A stretch of DNA of 64,000 bases. It comes from Chaetorhynchus papuensis (taxonomy: Eukaryota > Chordata > Aves > Passeriformes > Rhipiduridae). The DNA lies in NCBI GenBank assembly GCA_013396525.1, contig VWYX01000121.1, positions 528,881-592,880 of the forward strand. The letters run 5' to 3'. The position numbers and the translations under genes were made by a program. Shown piece after piece: positions 1 to 13,700 of the stretch. Numbering within the stretch: the stretch's first letter is position 1; each line of letters begins with the position of its first letter. The notes beneath the pieces are model-generated. The model did not search any database and was not told where the DNA came from. It worked only from the letters and a program-made list of their open reading frames with translations.

Positions 1-2012
1 GTATCTAAAAATTTTAGGCAGAATTATTAATGCTAGGAAGACACATCTATTCCTTTAAAAACTGTGCAAATTTAGAATTAATTAATTATGACCCACAGTC
101 CCTAGCCAAGGATACGACTGATTGCGTGTGAAATACAGTTTAGTCTGAAGTTTCTAATATTGTAATAAACCAAACCTGGGTAGGCTGTAACAAGAACAGG
201 ATGCATTAGATTTATGCACAGATCTCATATACACATTAGTGATTTACTAACAGATCAATATAAAAATTGGTTTGGGAGTGAATGCTTACCTTTACTTTAC
301 AAAATAATAACCAAACTCCTTTTTTAGAAGGACAAGAGAAAATGATAGAGAAAACTGAAATGCTGCTTCAGAACTGAAGGAGCCTGGCAGGCCCACAGAA
401 GTTTATGCCAAAATAAAGGGCACAGGGAGAATATCTATAATGTAATGCATGTGTAAAGACAAGTCCTTCCTGCCTCTGGAAAGACTTCAAAAACTCAGAA
501 TATTTTCAAGGTAAATCGCACCAACATCGTGAAATTAAATACAATTATGCATCATAGTGATAAAATAAGAAGTTATTAATCAAAAAAAAGACACTATCCA
601 AGTAGGTTAATTGTATGGTCAGTGGAACAAAACCCAGAAAAGTGAGTACTTTTTCAAATCTGGAAAGGACTGTCAGCACCAAGTTCTAAACAATAGACAG
701 GCTGAACTTAATGGGGCAAGCACTATTCCTGTACTTGCAGTATGCTAACCATTTCCACCCCAAAAAATTTAAGAATGGCTAATTTTGGAGCAACAAATTT
801 TAAGAAAGTGTGATGGGTATGGTTACATAAGACCAAGTCATTGAGCCAGACCCTAAAGGAGGTTAAGAACATAGGAAATGTGAACCAAAATATCTGTAAG
901 GTCTTTAGCATAACTCAGAAAATTATGGGGCCTACCACCAGTGCAGAAAGACAAAGAAAACAAAATATCTGGAGAAATTACGATAAGTGAATCTGAAGTG
1001 TATATTTGCCGTCTGGAAAATATGAAATTATGATACAGTATAGAAGTCACCGAGAGATAAATATGTTTAATAATAAATCCTGTAAGACAAGAAAGATGGA
1101 CCATCTTTCCATCTACCGGAAGTATTTGGGTTGTCTATCCTGACCTCCAGAGATAAATTCAAATATGTAATTTGCCTGCTAGTAATGATTGTGTAGTTCA
1201 AAACTACTGAGTTCCTGGTTCATCTAAATTGACATTTTTTGTTTGGTTTTCAAACTGTTCATACAAATGACGGAAATACCAGTGGCCATATTTGCTTATA
1301 TTGACATTTCAGCAGAAATATGTTTAAAGAGTTCAGACAGGTGAACTTCTGCACATTTTATTAACCAATTGCAAATGTATACCAATTTAGACATGTCATT
1401 TCTCTGATTCTGATGATTAGACCCTAGTGAACACACTGTAGAACTAAGTGTTGCTATCACAATACTGAGAATGCTACTGACATTCTAGGCTTGATCAGAC
1501 TTAAAATGGCCATGAACTACACAAGGTTTTCCCTCATTCAAAGTAGACCCTTTGGGGAGAGCTGTGCTTGGTGCAATTTAATGCAGCAGTTGATTATGAT
1601 TAAGTCTTTATGTTTTGAAATGCAGAAGACATTCACAAAGAAAACAGATATTTCCTGTTGTGAAGTTGTCCTGAAGAACCCCTGGGACAACAGGTGTCCA
1701 GAATTAACAATTACATGAGGGCCGAGGCCCAAGGGAAGGAACACCTCGGAGTGACGCAGCTGAGAGTTGTGTGGCTGATTTCCTCCAGCCTCTAGAAATG
1801 TGACCACTAGGAGGGAGACTATGGTCCTCTTGGCTAATCTTCTGTACCAAGCTGCAAAGTTTGCCTCGGTAGTTTCTGGGTTTGAGCTGCAGCCCGTCTT
1901 CTAAAACCAATACTTCTGCAGGTATATCATCTTGCTTTCGCTTTTGGAGTGGGAGTTTGGTTTGTTTGGGGGTTTCTTAAACTCATGCTGTTCTCTGTCC
2001 TCATTCTGCTTG
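1..2012. other. gene-free AT-rich unique sequence
   Basis: No open frame here has an ATG start, useful length and flanking splice-like signals together. I see no CR1, LTR or tandem repeat. The sequence reads as ordinary vertebrate intergenic or intronic DNA. Confidence 0.6.
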
Positions 2013-2720
2013 CTATGGCTTGGTTTGGAAGGGACTTTAAAGATCATCTAGTTCCAGCCTCCCCACCATGGCAGGCATACCACCCTAAACCAGGTTGCTC
2101 AAAGCCCTATCCAACCTGGCCTTGAACGCTTCCAGGAATGAAGCATCCACAGTTTCTCTGGGTGACATGAGCTCATCTCCCAGTCTCTGTTCATGTCTGG
2201 AATTGCCCTGACCTGGGCACAGTTCCTTGCACTTCAACTGCTTGTTGAACTCCAGGAGGATCTTGTGGGCCCGTTTCTCAATTTGTCCCTCTGGATGGCA
2301 CCCCATCCTTCTGTTGTGTCAGATGCACTGCTCAGCTTCATGTCATCTGCAAATTTGCTGAGGGTGCATTCAATCCCACTGTCTTTGTTATTGACGAAGC
2401 TATTAACAAGTCCCGAGACAGAGCCTGAGTGCTTGTCACTGGCTTCCACCTGGACACAGGGCTGTTGACCAAAACTCTCTGGCTGCCAGCCAACTCCTTA
2501 TTCACCAAAGTCCACCCTCCAAATTCAAATCAATTTGGAGACAATGATGTCATGTGAGATCATGCTGAAGGCTTTGCAAAAATCTAGATAGATGACATTA
2601 GTCAGTCTGCCCTTGTCAGCTGTTGCAGGCACAGAGGTGAGTCTCACAATCTATGGTTCCCTGGGTTTTCCTTTCTATCCTTTTCAAAAACAGGAGTGAT
2701 TCTGCCTATCATCTCCAGCA
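2013..2720 (-). mobile_element. CR1 LINE fragment with reverse-transcriptase remains
   Basis: This is a 5'-truncated CR1 non-LTR retrotransposon on the minus strand. Its 3' end is near 2013, where the plus strand reads the inverted CR1 tail (TTTGGAAGGGACTTTAAAG and on). Minus-strand translation in pieces gives reverse-transcriptase blocks in the expected order: FEKDRKENPGNHR near 2640-2700, VIYLDFCKAF near 2569-2598, and SKFADDMKL with the catalytic FADD box at 2342-2353. A thumb-side stretch resembling RAHKILLEFNK follows. A stop codon lies between the YLDF and FADD blocks, and frames shift between blocks, so the copy is dead. It is the only CR1 copy here that keeps the polymerase core. The boundary near 2720 is where CR1 similarity fades by eye. 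Confidence 0.93.
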
Positions 2721-5200
2721 GGCAGTCTGCTCTAGCTTTGGTGGAAAACAAGCAAAAGCCTCAATCTGGCCTTTGCTCCCAGTCCTTGCAGTAATGGTAG
2801 TGCCACTGCTGTAAATGTCAGCTGGTGACAGCTCCCGGGATTCCCACTTGTCTCCAGGCAAGTCTGGGTCTTGGTTTCTGTGGGCTCCCTCTGCACACCT
2901 TGCTGCTCCAAACTGCCTTGAACCAGGAGAAACCTGGAACAAATCCTCTGCATTAACATTCCAGAGGAAGTGGTTGCTCACTCCCTCTCCTTGTGAAGTC
3001 CATAGGGTGGCTCATGCCAGATGATGCAGCAACACCATATTCTCTGTGAGGAGCTCCCCTTCATAAAGCACCATGGAAAGCAGAAACCCACCACAGCGTT
3101 GTTTGTAACCAGGGAAATTTGAACAACCTTGGATTTTTATCCAGGGTTTTCTGATTGGTATCTTCAAAGATAAGGAAATGTCATCCATGTGGAAATGTCT
3201 GGAAGTTCCAGCAACCCCAAATATAGCTGACTTATAAAAAATACTAATTTTTAAAACTGATTAATCATTATTTTCTGTCACATCACATTTGCCTAATCCC
3301 GAAGTGTTATTTTGCTGGAAAAAATACACAGCTCTCTCGTACAGGTAATAAGTGAAATTATCAGGAAACAGAGAATTTTATGTATGGTTGCTTCTTTGAA
3401 ATGTGTGTATGAGTTTCACAGAGCTACAGTAAATGCTTTTATATTGCCACATACATGCCAATGTTTTAAGTGAGTCCATAGTAGCTCATAACAACATTTT
3501 CAATGGTTTTCTGTAAATTTTGTAGAAGCAAAATTAGTAATTTCATTACATATTCCTCTTTCTCAAGGGATTATCTTTACAACTTCAGATTTTTAAAGGA
3601 TTTAAGTCTACTCTGAAGATTACTATCTTAGGAATATCTAGATACATTAATTTAGAAGTTATGTCTTAAGAATTGTTTCATGATCTTTCACTGTCTTTAG
3701 AATGTATTACCAAGTAACAGAGTTATGCATGTGTTCATTTTTATTATGCCTCAGTAGATTTTTCAAGTATTATTCCTATGGTATTCTGACATCATGTGTG
3801 TGATAGTTAATTATTTGTAAACATTCTCCGGAAGCAATCAGAACCATGTAGTTGGATCTGATTCTAATTTATCACACTCAGATAAGCATAGATTTTCACT
3901 CATAATGTCATTCTGTTTTCTCCAAAATTACTGTGTTGAAGGGTTCTTAGAAGACTTGTCTGCTGTTTTTAGAAAGAGTTGATTTACCAGTAGAAAAGTC
4001 TCTGTATTGCTTCCTCCAAATGTTCCTTCTTGCATTCTGCAGGACTGAAACTCAAGTGAAAATCTTTTTTAATCCCTATGTGAAATGACTGTTTTCTGTA
4101 GTAAAATTTCTAAGGAGTATGATGATGAGTAATGAAATATGAATCTGTTTTTACTTTGGTCTGAAAAAAAGAAGTCTTACTTACAAGGAAAAAAGACTTC
4201 TAGAGCTGAGAATATAAACAAACAATCCAGAAATTTCAGTTGAATTGTGTGTATAGGGCACCCAAAGAAAGGTTCATATATTATTTGTCAGAATATATGT
4301 ATATAATGATCCACAGGCACAACTCTGATGGTGAACAAACACAATTTTAGGTAGATCACAGAAAGTCCAGGGCTTAATTTAGCACAGCATGCTAAAGCAT
4401 TAAACCAGACATCAAGACAGCTAATATGTGATGGATGACCTCTGAACAACACTTTTCTTCACAGACCACCTAGCCACCAGGTGCTAGCCACCAAAATTCA
4501 CAGGCCCCAGGACCTAAGAAAATCCCATTTGCACCAAGTAACTAGATTCGTGATACCACATTTTTCACCATCCTTGGGTTTATTGGCACACAAGCCCAGT
4601 GCTAGTTAAAGCACTGTGAGGACCAAGATTAGTCAATACTGCAAAATCCTTAATTTATCTCCTGCCTTTTTTTTAGGTGCTCCAAATACTTATCTCTCAG
4701 TTAAATCTGAGAAGGGCTTGGGTGAGCACAAAGTGCTGTGTTTCACTTGGCCCAGGTACCAGGAATCACCTCTAGAAGTCCACACAGTTTAATAGCATGG
4801 AGAGAGCCTAACCTCCTCTGATATTCTAAGTGTGTTTGGTGAGCAGGAGATGCCTATGCTGACAGCTAAATGGACCACATGCTATGACAAAGGTCACCTT
4901 CATGGGGTTAACCTTTCCTACCCTGCATCAGAGCTGCCATTAGGAATAGTTTGGGGATTGTACTATCCCCTGGTCCATGCAAGGGCTCATACTGCAGCTG
5001 ATGGTGGGACAATGACCCAGCCTGTGTCTTGGCTTTGTTCTGTGTCTAAACAGAGCACCATCACCTGGATACCTCTCTCACATCATAGAAGCCCTAACCA
5101 ATCTTGCCCTAATAATGCCATAATATTGTGGCATCTCCAGCATGATGGGTCTTGTACTAAAGGCAAAATTCCCCTGGGAGATGGGGGAGAAACTGTAACC
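2721..5200. other. unique sequence, no gene recognised
   Basis: No recognisable gene or repeat. A 9-bp inverted repeat (AGAAGTCTT at 4170-4178 and AAGACTTCT at 4193-4201, 14-base loop) is visible. A 138-codon open frame at 4832-5248 opens with GTG, has no family resemblance I recognise and no splice context, so I do not call it a gene. The part from about 2735 to 3060 is more GC-rich than its surroundings and follows the CR1 copy, but it does not read as CR1. Confidence 0.5.
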
Positions 5201-5202
5201 AA

Positions 5203-5240
5203 ATTCCTCATAATTCAAACCTTCATCTATAAAATGGAAA
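5203..5240 (+). repeat. possible ancient MIR/L2-type 3' tail
   Basis: The stretch CTTCATCTATAAAATGGAAA at 5221-5240, preceded by AAATTCCTCA, resembles the shared 3' tail of MIR and L2 elements (CTCATCTGTAAAATGGG). Only about 35 bases match and no upstream core is recognisable. It may be a relic or chance. Confidence 0.22.
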
Positions 5241-7620
5241 AGCTTTAGTTATCCCATTACAAACAGCTGCACTGTTTCTGTGTGCCATAGCTACAGACAG
5301 AAGTTGGAATTTCTGAATGTAGCTTAGTAGCCAAGAGTGCTTCAGGTATCTCTGTAGGGATTGGTACCCAAAAAGAGGTTAACAATTGCATTGCCACTTG
5401 CATGTTAGAAATCTGCAGTGGGGGAATCTGAAGGTTCGGGGTGCACATTAGACTAATGATACCCATGGGAGTTGCCTAATGGCAGGATACGATAGGTTTG
5501 TAACGATTAATTTTATTCAAAGAACGTGAAATGAAAATGAGATTCCTGTTTCATTACTATAAACCCGATGTTACGGTGAAGCATGCAGCCAAGTACAGAT
5601 AATTAGCTTTTTGGTTATTTCTCATCTGTTATCTTTAGAACAGAGAGATGAGATCAGTTTAGTAGGTTCTTCTGAAGCTTGTAATACAATTCACCATTTT
5701 TGCTGAAAGGTTATATCATGGATGATCCCATCAGCATAAAAGCTCAATAGAAAGCATGTTAAAAAGTCTCCAGTCAAGTTAAATGCAAAATAACTAAGAG
5801 CATTTAATATTTAAGCAAAAGCTTAATGTTTAGAATTCACACAGTTCTAGCTGAAATATTCAAGTACTTCTACCAAATCTCATGGTTAGTCATCAATTAA
5901 AGAGTTAACTGCATTAAATTACTGCACACTCTTTTAAATACCCTTGTCTCAAATTTCTCTCACCTTACAGAGAGAAAGGTAGCTCCCTAGCTACAGTCAG
6001 AAATACCCAGTTTTACTGAATGTATATCTTTGGTGTTCACCGCTTCATCTCAGAGACAAATGTTTTCTGATGTGTAAATGTTATCCTATATAGTTGAGAA
6101 AAAATAAATCAGTTTTCCTTTAAGGAATAAAACACATATAAAGCTACAACGTAAATAAAGCTGAATTGCTGTTGCTGTGGGAACCATAACTTTGAATATC
6201 CTTACTATTGTACATTTAAATTCTGTACCATAATGTTGCATTAACTTTTTTTTTCTTTTTTTGCATTACATTTATATCTAATGTGATTCCATTTCCCACT
6301 CTTTACAGATGCAGATTAGCTACTGTAATGTTCCTGATGCAAAAACTGTTTTTGGTAAATCATATCAAAATGTTTCATGGAACTCACTGAGAAGTGTTGA
6401 TATATGGAAATTGGTCTTTTAAAAATTTTTTCCTAAACCCCAAATTGCATATTTCGAATGGCACTCCCCCGTTTTTCTATCACCACTTCCCATATATCTG
6501 AAAAATTAAAGGGAATGGCACATTTGTGACATTTCAAAAGGAAAGTTCCTATTATTGCTGATCTAATGCTTATTATAAATACACTGTACAACATGTTAGA
6601 GTAAAATAAACAAACAAATATTAGTAATAAAAGTTAACATCTTGCCAAATTTGTCAGGCTAGCATTGATAATGAATCTTTCCCAATAAACTTTAAAGATC
6701 CTGATATATGAAAACGCTGCATAGCTTTGGAACTTATTCATAAGAAAGTAATTTTAGATTATAATTTGTGACCAGTGACCTATGAACCAACAACTGAATG
6801 TAAACTTATTATGGTATTGAATGCATGCATTTAAAACACGTTGTGTGGTATAACTTTCACTGGAAACTGTCTCTCCATTGTTAGATAAACCCTTCGGAAA
6901 TTTTCTCTTCTTTCTGTAGTAATTTCTTGTTATTTTGGCTTCTTCCAGTTCAGAACAAGATAATGACAAGTTAATTCCAGCTAAGAGTCAAATTTTTTAG
7001 GTACTACATGGATTACTTTTATAATGAATATAATTGTAATTGTTTAGATTAAGGTACTTAGGGACAAATAGAGTAGGTTCCAGAGAGAGTATTAAAAGAG
7101 GGACCATTAAAATCAGGATAGAGCATAGATCAATAGTACTTAAGAGACTGGTTGCTTTCAAATAATTCATATGAGGGAGGTTAAATTACATCAATAAATT
7201 TTATTATTTCAATGAACAGTACTGGTAACAAAAGTTGAGAGCACTGAATCAGCTACTGCTCTGTTCATACCAAAATATTTTTCCCTCATTAAAAATCTCA
7301 CAAAGTTATGCTGCAGTGGAAATGAGGCACAGCAGTAGAAAGCAGAGTGTTTTGTTCCTCACTGTAATTGAATAGGAATGGCTCTGCACTTCTCTTTTTG
7401 CAGCACTGCATTTGCTACTGACTTCTTATGGAATCATCTGTGGGTTTCGGGTCTGGTCTGATTGTCCAAAAACCATCTATGGCAGGTATTCCCACTGATT
7501 TAAATAGTCTAATGACATGCAAGATAATTGTAATGAAACCAAAACAAAACAAAATCCTTGTGGAAGAGAAGGCTCTACTTGAAACTGTATATAAGAAGAT
7601 GAGGATGAGCAAACATATGA
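5241..7620. other. AT-rich unique sequence
   Basis: No gene, interspersed repeat or long tandem array seen. Open frames are short and scattered over both strands. Confidence 0.55.
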
Positions 7621-7660
7621 GTGTATATACCCATGTATGTGTATATATATATTTATACAA
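7621..7660. repeat. short TA/TG-rich microsatellite
   Basis: Imperfect GTATATA and TATATATATATTTATA runs form a short alternating purine-pyrimidine tract. It is the source of tyrosine- and isoleucine-rich chance frames on both strands. Confidence 0.6.
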
Positions 7661-10179
7661 GCACGAGTATGCATTTCTACACTGAGCACCTACAGACAGG
7701 CAAAACAACACATTTAATTGAAGGCATCATTAAGGAGAGTACAGGTAGGGAACAAATGAGTATATTACACACTTCCGTAATTTGAAATTGATCAAAAGTC
7801 ATTCTTAGATGATCCATTTATTACAGTGTCTTGCTAGCTCTGACTTATATTTATGATCTATCAAGCACTTAATCAAAATGTTACACAGCTTTGACAGAGA
7901 ACTTTCCTATACTCTACAGGATATGACTGTAAAATGTCTTCCTTTCTTTGACTGCATGATTGAAAAATCAAGCTTTGAAATTTTATTTTAATAACATTGT
8001 TAAAGGTCTGTGTATTTCATTTCATTGTCAAAGTCTAATAGAATAATAAACCTTGATATTTCATCAGCCTTAAGTGTTTTCTTTTTTCTCTCTCTTTTTT
8101 TTTTTCCCCACATAATGGTTTTAGGATTTTAGTTACTTAGTAGATTTAAATTGTTCTCTTGGCATCTTTGTTATTGATTCAGGTATCCTTAACCCCTCTG
8201 AACATGTAGAGACATCCTTTCATACTTGTATAAGGTGGAGATTTTCACTAAAGCTCCATCTAATTTGTACAGATTCTCCAAAAAAGCCCTCAGAACTTAA
8301 TCACTTTCTGGAATTTCTTTAACCTCTTCTTCTTTGACTTTTTCTATATTTTGGCCAACACTAATAAAAGAATGAGTGTCATACATAAGGATAAATAATA
8401 AATGTTACTCTGAATGTTTCTCTGAAAGTGATCTCCAACTACAAGTAATTCAGAAGTAAAAAAAATGAAAACAAACCACCTTTTCAATCTAGTCCTTATT
8501 TTCTTTTTAAATCTCCAACTCAAATGCTCATGCGAGTTTTGGTTTGTATATGTAACTGACAATAGTGATTACTAAAAGAAAAGAAAACAGTTTTTTGGTG
8601 AGAGCTTAAAATATTTGAAAACTGGTTTAATTTCTATCATGGTCCAGTTACTACTAAAATATAGAACACTTTTTTGGGGTTGTTTGGGTTTTTTCCCTCC
8701 AATATTTTTTTTCCTCTAATAACTAAAATTAATGTTTCAGTGTTACATATTTGCGCATGGCAATTTTCGTCTGAAAAGTCAAAATGTCTTCTCCCCAGGT
8801 TCTATATCTGAGTTTTGCCCTAGATAAATATCTTCTTTTTCTTTGCCCCCCACCCCCCCTCACTGGCATTATTCTGAGAAAGGAGGAGTAATAAGGAACT
8901 ATTTTCTGGGATGTGCACATATGTACTTTGATACCCATTTGAAACTGAAACCAAGGTGAATGATGGGAAATGCAAGTGAGAACAGATATATTTTAGCATT
9001 TTGGCACATAGCAGATCTTTAAAGAGTGTATTTACACTCTTCAGGGAAGGCTTCCAAATCAGAGCCCGCTTCCTACATGAACTGGAGGGGCAGGAGGTTC
9101 AAAAGGACTTTAGCACAATCTTAGGCTGTAAATATTGTGTAATTGCATCAACTCTGCTTTAACCTTTTAGTTCTCACCAATTCCTGATTTGTCTGCTTTT
9201 TTTGTGCCCTTTCACATGGCAAGGTGAAATATCTGTTCCCCATTTGTACCCCACAGGCTGACCTCTGATCTAGACTGCTCACTCGGAATTCAGTTCCGAA
9301 TGACTAGTGTTCTGTCAGGCAAAATCTACATAATCTGCTGTCAAAGACTGTCAAACAAATGGTTGACTTCATACACCCTATTTCAGTAAAATGATCAAAA
9401 CAACAGTAAGGAAAAAAATCTTTCTTTGGGTTCAAAAATATGGTACAAAAATTGAGAAAATACCCTGAAAATGAAAGAAACATTTGAAAAGGTAAAAATT
9501 AAATTATTATTGTGAAGATACAAATAGCTACAAAATGCTGGATACACCGTCTTAATTTTACTTCAGTTGGGGCAAGAATTTTTCCTGTTTCAGAATTGAA
9601 TTCTGTAAATTTATTTATGTATCAGTATATATAAAATGTCCTCAGATCCAGACTATAGTGCAATTAAATTTGTGAAGACCTACTAAAGAGCAAGCAATTA
9701 TATGTGATCCAACAATTGCATGGGAATAATTATTTAAAGTCCAAAGGTCTTTGTTTAGAAATGTCATCAAACCGCTTGATTGGATATAAGCCACCATTAA
9801 AAATAAGTTTACATATTAGTTTTCCTCAGGGGAAAAACAGCAGTTAATACATCCATTTCTAAATGTAATTACATTTCCAGTTCTATGGGTATTTTATAGC
9901 ATAACTTGTATCTTACTAAATCATTTTCTTTTGTTCTTGTAATAAAGTTCCTTGGAATTAAATGAAGAAGCTGTAGGCATGCTCCATTTAATCTGTGTCT
10001 GCTAGAAATTACATATTTTGCTTTCTAAGAGCTTTACATCCTTTTCATACATGAGGTTGTTTTCTTTTTACTGGCTTTATGTGTATAACAATTTCACTTT
10101 ATTCTGTCTTTGTGGTTTTGGGTTTTTTTAATAATTAAACCTTCAGAGATACTTTATGCTTGCCCTGAGAAGCAGCAAT
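7661..10179. other. AT-rich unique sequence
   Basis: No gene or interspersed repeat recognised. It contains short homopolymer tracts: a T run near 8093-8105 and an interrupted C run near 8845-8860. Confidence 0.55.
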
Positions 10180-10440
10180 TCACTCTGCTAAAGGTAATGT
10201 GCTATTTTGTCTCATTATAATAAACATCAATGTTTTTACAACTGCAACAGTTCTCCACCAGTATTAGCATATTTTGGCTGAGGTATTGTTTTACTGTGAC
10301 CTGTATAATAAGTGTCACATTAGCAACACAACAAATCAAACGTTTGTTAATTTCCCTCGCTTTCCCACACAGCTGCTGGTGTTATCGTGTCACCAGATTT
10401 TAATTAATATGATAAGTAACACTTGCAAGACAACAGGCTG
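10180..10440. promoter_or_regulatory. possible conserved noncoding element
   Basis: The block lacks repeats and open frames but packs many transcription-factor-like words: a CAGCTG E-box near 10371-10376, TTTTAATTAATATGATAAG just after it, AACGTTTGTTAA near 10340, and several ATTA cores. This style is typical of vertebrate conserved enhancers in gene deserts. The call is inference from composition only, since conservation cannot be seen in one sequence. Confidence 0.22.
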
Positions 10441-10454
10441 ATTTTTTTCCCCCC

Positions 10455-10466
10455 GTGTGTGTGTGT
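10455..10466. repeat. short (GT)n tract
   Basis: Six GT units follow a T and C run (10442-10454) and lead into CTCTCTGTGCACACGTGT. It is a short, imperfect microsatellite. Confidence 0.7.
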
Positions 10467-10761
10467 CTCTCTGTGCACACGTGTAGACCAGAAAAGCAGC
10501 AAATAAGAGACTTTTGTGGCAATTGCCTCATTCACATTTAAAGCAACTCAGTATTAAAAGATAATTCTCTTCCAGCCTGCCCTGAGAATCCAGAGGATGA
10601 GTCTGAAAATATGTTATAAATGCACTTGATTTGCCCATTCTACTGTTTAGTTTTTTGTATTTTTAAGCTTTCATTGCCTGAGATATACGTGGCAGTCTAT
10701 TTGAATCTGCCTCATTTCTTTTGCCCCTATATAATTAATAAAAAATATGTGCCTGACTTAC

Positions 10762-10786
10762 AAAAACCCCAGTAAGTGGGGTTTTT
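10762..10786. repeat. perfect 10-bp inverted repeat
   Basis: AAAAACCCCA (10762-10771) pairs exactly with TGGGGTTTTT (10777-10786) around the loop GTAAG. A T run continues to 10787. It resembles an intrinsic terminator in shape, but in a vertebrate genome it has no such role and may be chance or a small foldback relic. Confidence 0.8.
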
Positions 10787-10787
10787 T

Positions 10788-13700
10788 CAGGTATTGCATC
10801 CTTCTAACTGAATTGCTCTAGTACAAGTCAAAAGTGCCATCTATTTGTAACAGCCAGAAATGCACCGGAGGCCACTGCTGGATGGTTGTGTGGGATAACC
10901 ACATTCCTCCCCTGCATGCTGCCTCCCAGCCCACCCTGGGCTTTCCAAAAAGCCAGAGAAGAGACAGAAGAGAGTTTGAGGGAAATGGCATGGGAGATTA
11001 AAAACCTTTTCTCTTTGAAACATGTTAAGCAGACTATGATCAGCATCTAGAAGGAAACTCCCCACTTCTGCAGAAGTACCTAAGTGGTTTTTTAGTCCTC
11101 CCTGGGAACTGACTTCAAACTGAACTGGGGAGCTTGCCACATTGTATGGAAGGCAAAGATCTGAGCAGCAATTCATTACAACACATTTTTAAATCAATAG
11201 CAGCATTAGAGATAGGTGTATATACACAAACCCTTAATTTTGTCTTATTATTGTGTGATTATACAATACACAAATGCATTCTTGTTAAAGATATGGTGCA
11301 AATGAAACTGCAAGTAGCAAGTTAACCTTTCTAGTATCGTTTCATTAGACATAGTGAAATGTCCTGAAGATTTCACCTCGACCACTGCCAAGACCTCCCA
11401 GACAGTGGAAGGATTCTTTTCAACATATATGAAAAACAGGGCCACCCCTTGAAGAATTTTTGACGTCAATTGTGTTCCCTATTTTAAGGGCAATATTGAG
11501 CTTCCTACAACCTTCAAGTGGGGAGGTTGAAGAATATAACATATATCAAAATGAAAGGAGAAAACCCTGAGCAGCAGGGATCTGAAAGCAGAAAAGTGAG
11601 ATGGGAATGGGTCTTGCAGAGAAAATTCCCCTGCTGATATCAAAGGAAATAAAAGTGCACACACACAAAAAAAAAAGACACAGGGCTGCCTTTTATAAGG
11701 CCCTGTTATAAACCACTGCTGATATTAGGCTGCTGAATTTTAATTCCCTCCTCCACTAAAATGCCCTTTTTCTTTTAACCTACTACTCATTATAGCCTGC
11801 AAACTGACAAACTCCCCAAAAGGAGACTGCTGGGAGAAAAAGAAATGCCCTTATAAACTCCCAGAACCTCTGCACCATGTTGAATCACTTGTGTGCCAGG
11901 GAAAAGGAATGGCACTTGGACACTTTATTAGAGAAGAAACAAATGGTATTGAGCATTTCAGAAAATATGTAATAGGCAAAGGGAATGTATGGACGGTGAT
12001 TCAATATTGGTAGATATTATGACCTTAAACCAGTCCTAAGGAAAAGGCACATCAACGCTGCACAGTGCCCAAGAGAATATTGAAATATATATTCAACCAA
12101 GCCTGGCAGGCTTAGTCTGCTGCTAATGAAGTTAATGTGACAATCCCATTCATATCAGGAATAAGATTGCAGCAGAGTGCACAAACAGTAGCGCATCTCC
12201 CAGAGCAATGCATTTTGCTAGATGTCTGGACAACACCTTGGTTAAAGAGTGTTGTCTGTAAGACAAATGTAAGACCAGAGGATAAATGGAGATGTAATAA
12301 TAATAGCCACGTCTTATGTGTTTCTGTAGAATCAATACGGCTTTTTATTCTGTGCTTAAAGAGCTGTGAAAACGCTGTCCCAACATGGTCCTGGATACTG
12401 ACATCTAATCCCTCTGAAGAAGAGATCAGTAAATTGATGTTTCTGTGCATATAAACTAAAACACGCAACAATATGCACATGTAAGGAAAAAAAAACCAAA
12501 AAGACACCTGCATGTTTGATACTACTGGGTCTAAAAACAGTTTAAATAGATTCAAGATTCCAACTGGAGGAAATTGATTAACATCTTGCAAAAAAATTGA
12601 AAGGAATAGTGACCAGTTCACTGGCTAAGCAGACAAGAGTTACTTCTGTGACTAAAGGAATTAACTAAAATGGGTCTTTTAAAACTTTTCAACTCCCTGA
12701 GCCATAGCAGTAACCTACTGAAAGCCAAGTGCCAACAAAATTTCCATAGCTATTTACATAAATCTAAATGCAAATCACACATCCATACAGACATAATACT
12801 GTCACTGCTTGCATTTTTTTGCCCTTTGACGAACAGCAATTGCTTCTCTTTTGGGTTCTTCAGCAATTAGAAATCCCTGAGAAGAACAAGCCCAGAGTGG
12901 TCTAACTATCCTTGGACTTCTGGAGATACGGAATGTTTGGGGTAGATGCAATCCCAATTCCAGTGAGGGTGCCAGCATGTCCCGCAGATCCCAGTCATGT
13001 TATGTGTCCAAGAAACATGTCTTTGTTGTCAGTGCCAATGGGGAGAGTTAAATCTACCCTTAGAAACCCTTTGACCATACTGAGAAGGCAAAGACTTTGC
13101 AAAATAGCCCACAGAACTGGAGGCCGCCTCCTGCCAGAAGCCGTATGCCATCTCCCTGCAATACTTCCAAAATTATTCTTCACCAGCCTGGCAATATTTA
13201 CAAACTGCTCTCAGACAAGTTAATAACGAGAAAGTCTTTCGCAGCCCACATTGCAGCTAAATAAATATTGATGGCTCTTTGAAGAAAAAAAAAGCTCAGC
13301 TGGAGAAAAAAGCTCAGAAAACTTGATTAAAGGACTTTGAGGCACAAAACTCTTCCAAGCATGCCAGTCTTAGGCACAATTTTGCTACTAGTCAGGTACC
13401 AAGTAGGTGACAGTATCTTGGCTTGAGACAAAAGCTAACAACCATCAGAGACAGGGAACAAGCTCAACCAACTTGCTAAATCCTTGCTTTCCTAAAACAC
13501 TACACCAGGGCTGTTAAAAACAGAGATCACAACGCTAAATCTTTAAACTCTAGCATCCAAAAGCTACTCCAAAACAAGAGCTTCCAACCAGAAAGTCATC
13601 AGTTTTCCAAACTTGGGAGTAACTACTGCAGCACAACAGAGCTAAAACTGCCCAGGATGTTCTACATATGGATACAAGAAAGGATGCTTCCACTCCATGG

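Noticed and set aside
4832..5248. 138-codon plus-strand open frame.
   Set aside because: GTG start, no recognisable family, and its end overlaps a possible MIR/L2 tail.
10762..10787. Terminator-like hairpin followed by T run.
   Set aside because: Intrinsic terminators act in bacteria. The rest of the window is clearly vertebrate, so the shape is listed only as an inverted repeat.
12112..12621. 170-codon minus-strand open frame, hydrophobic N-terminal part.
   Set aside because: It starts with GTG, has no recognised motif, no CpG or splice context, and an amino-acid composition expected of AT-rich chance frames.
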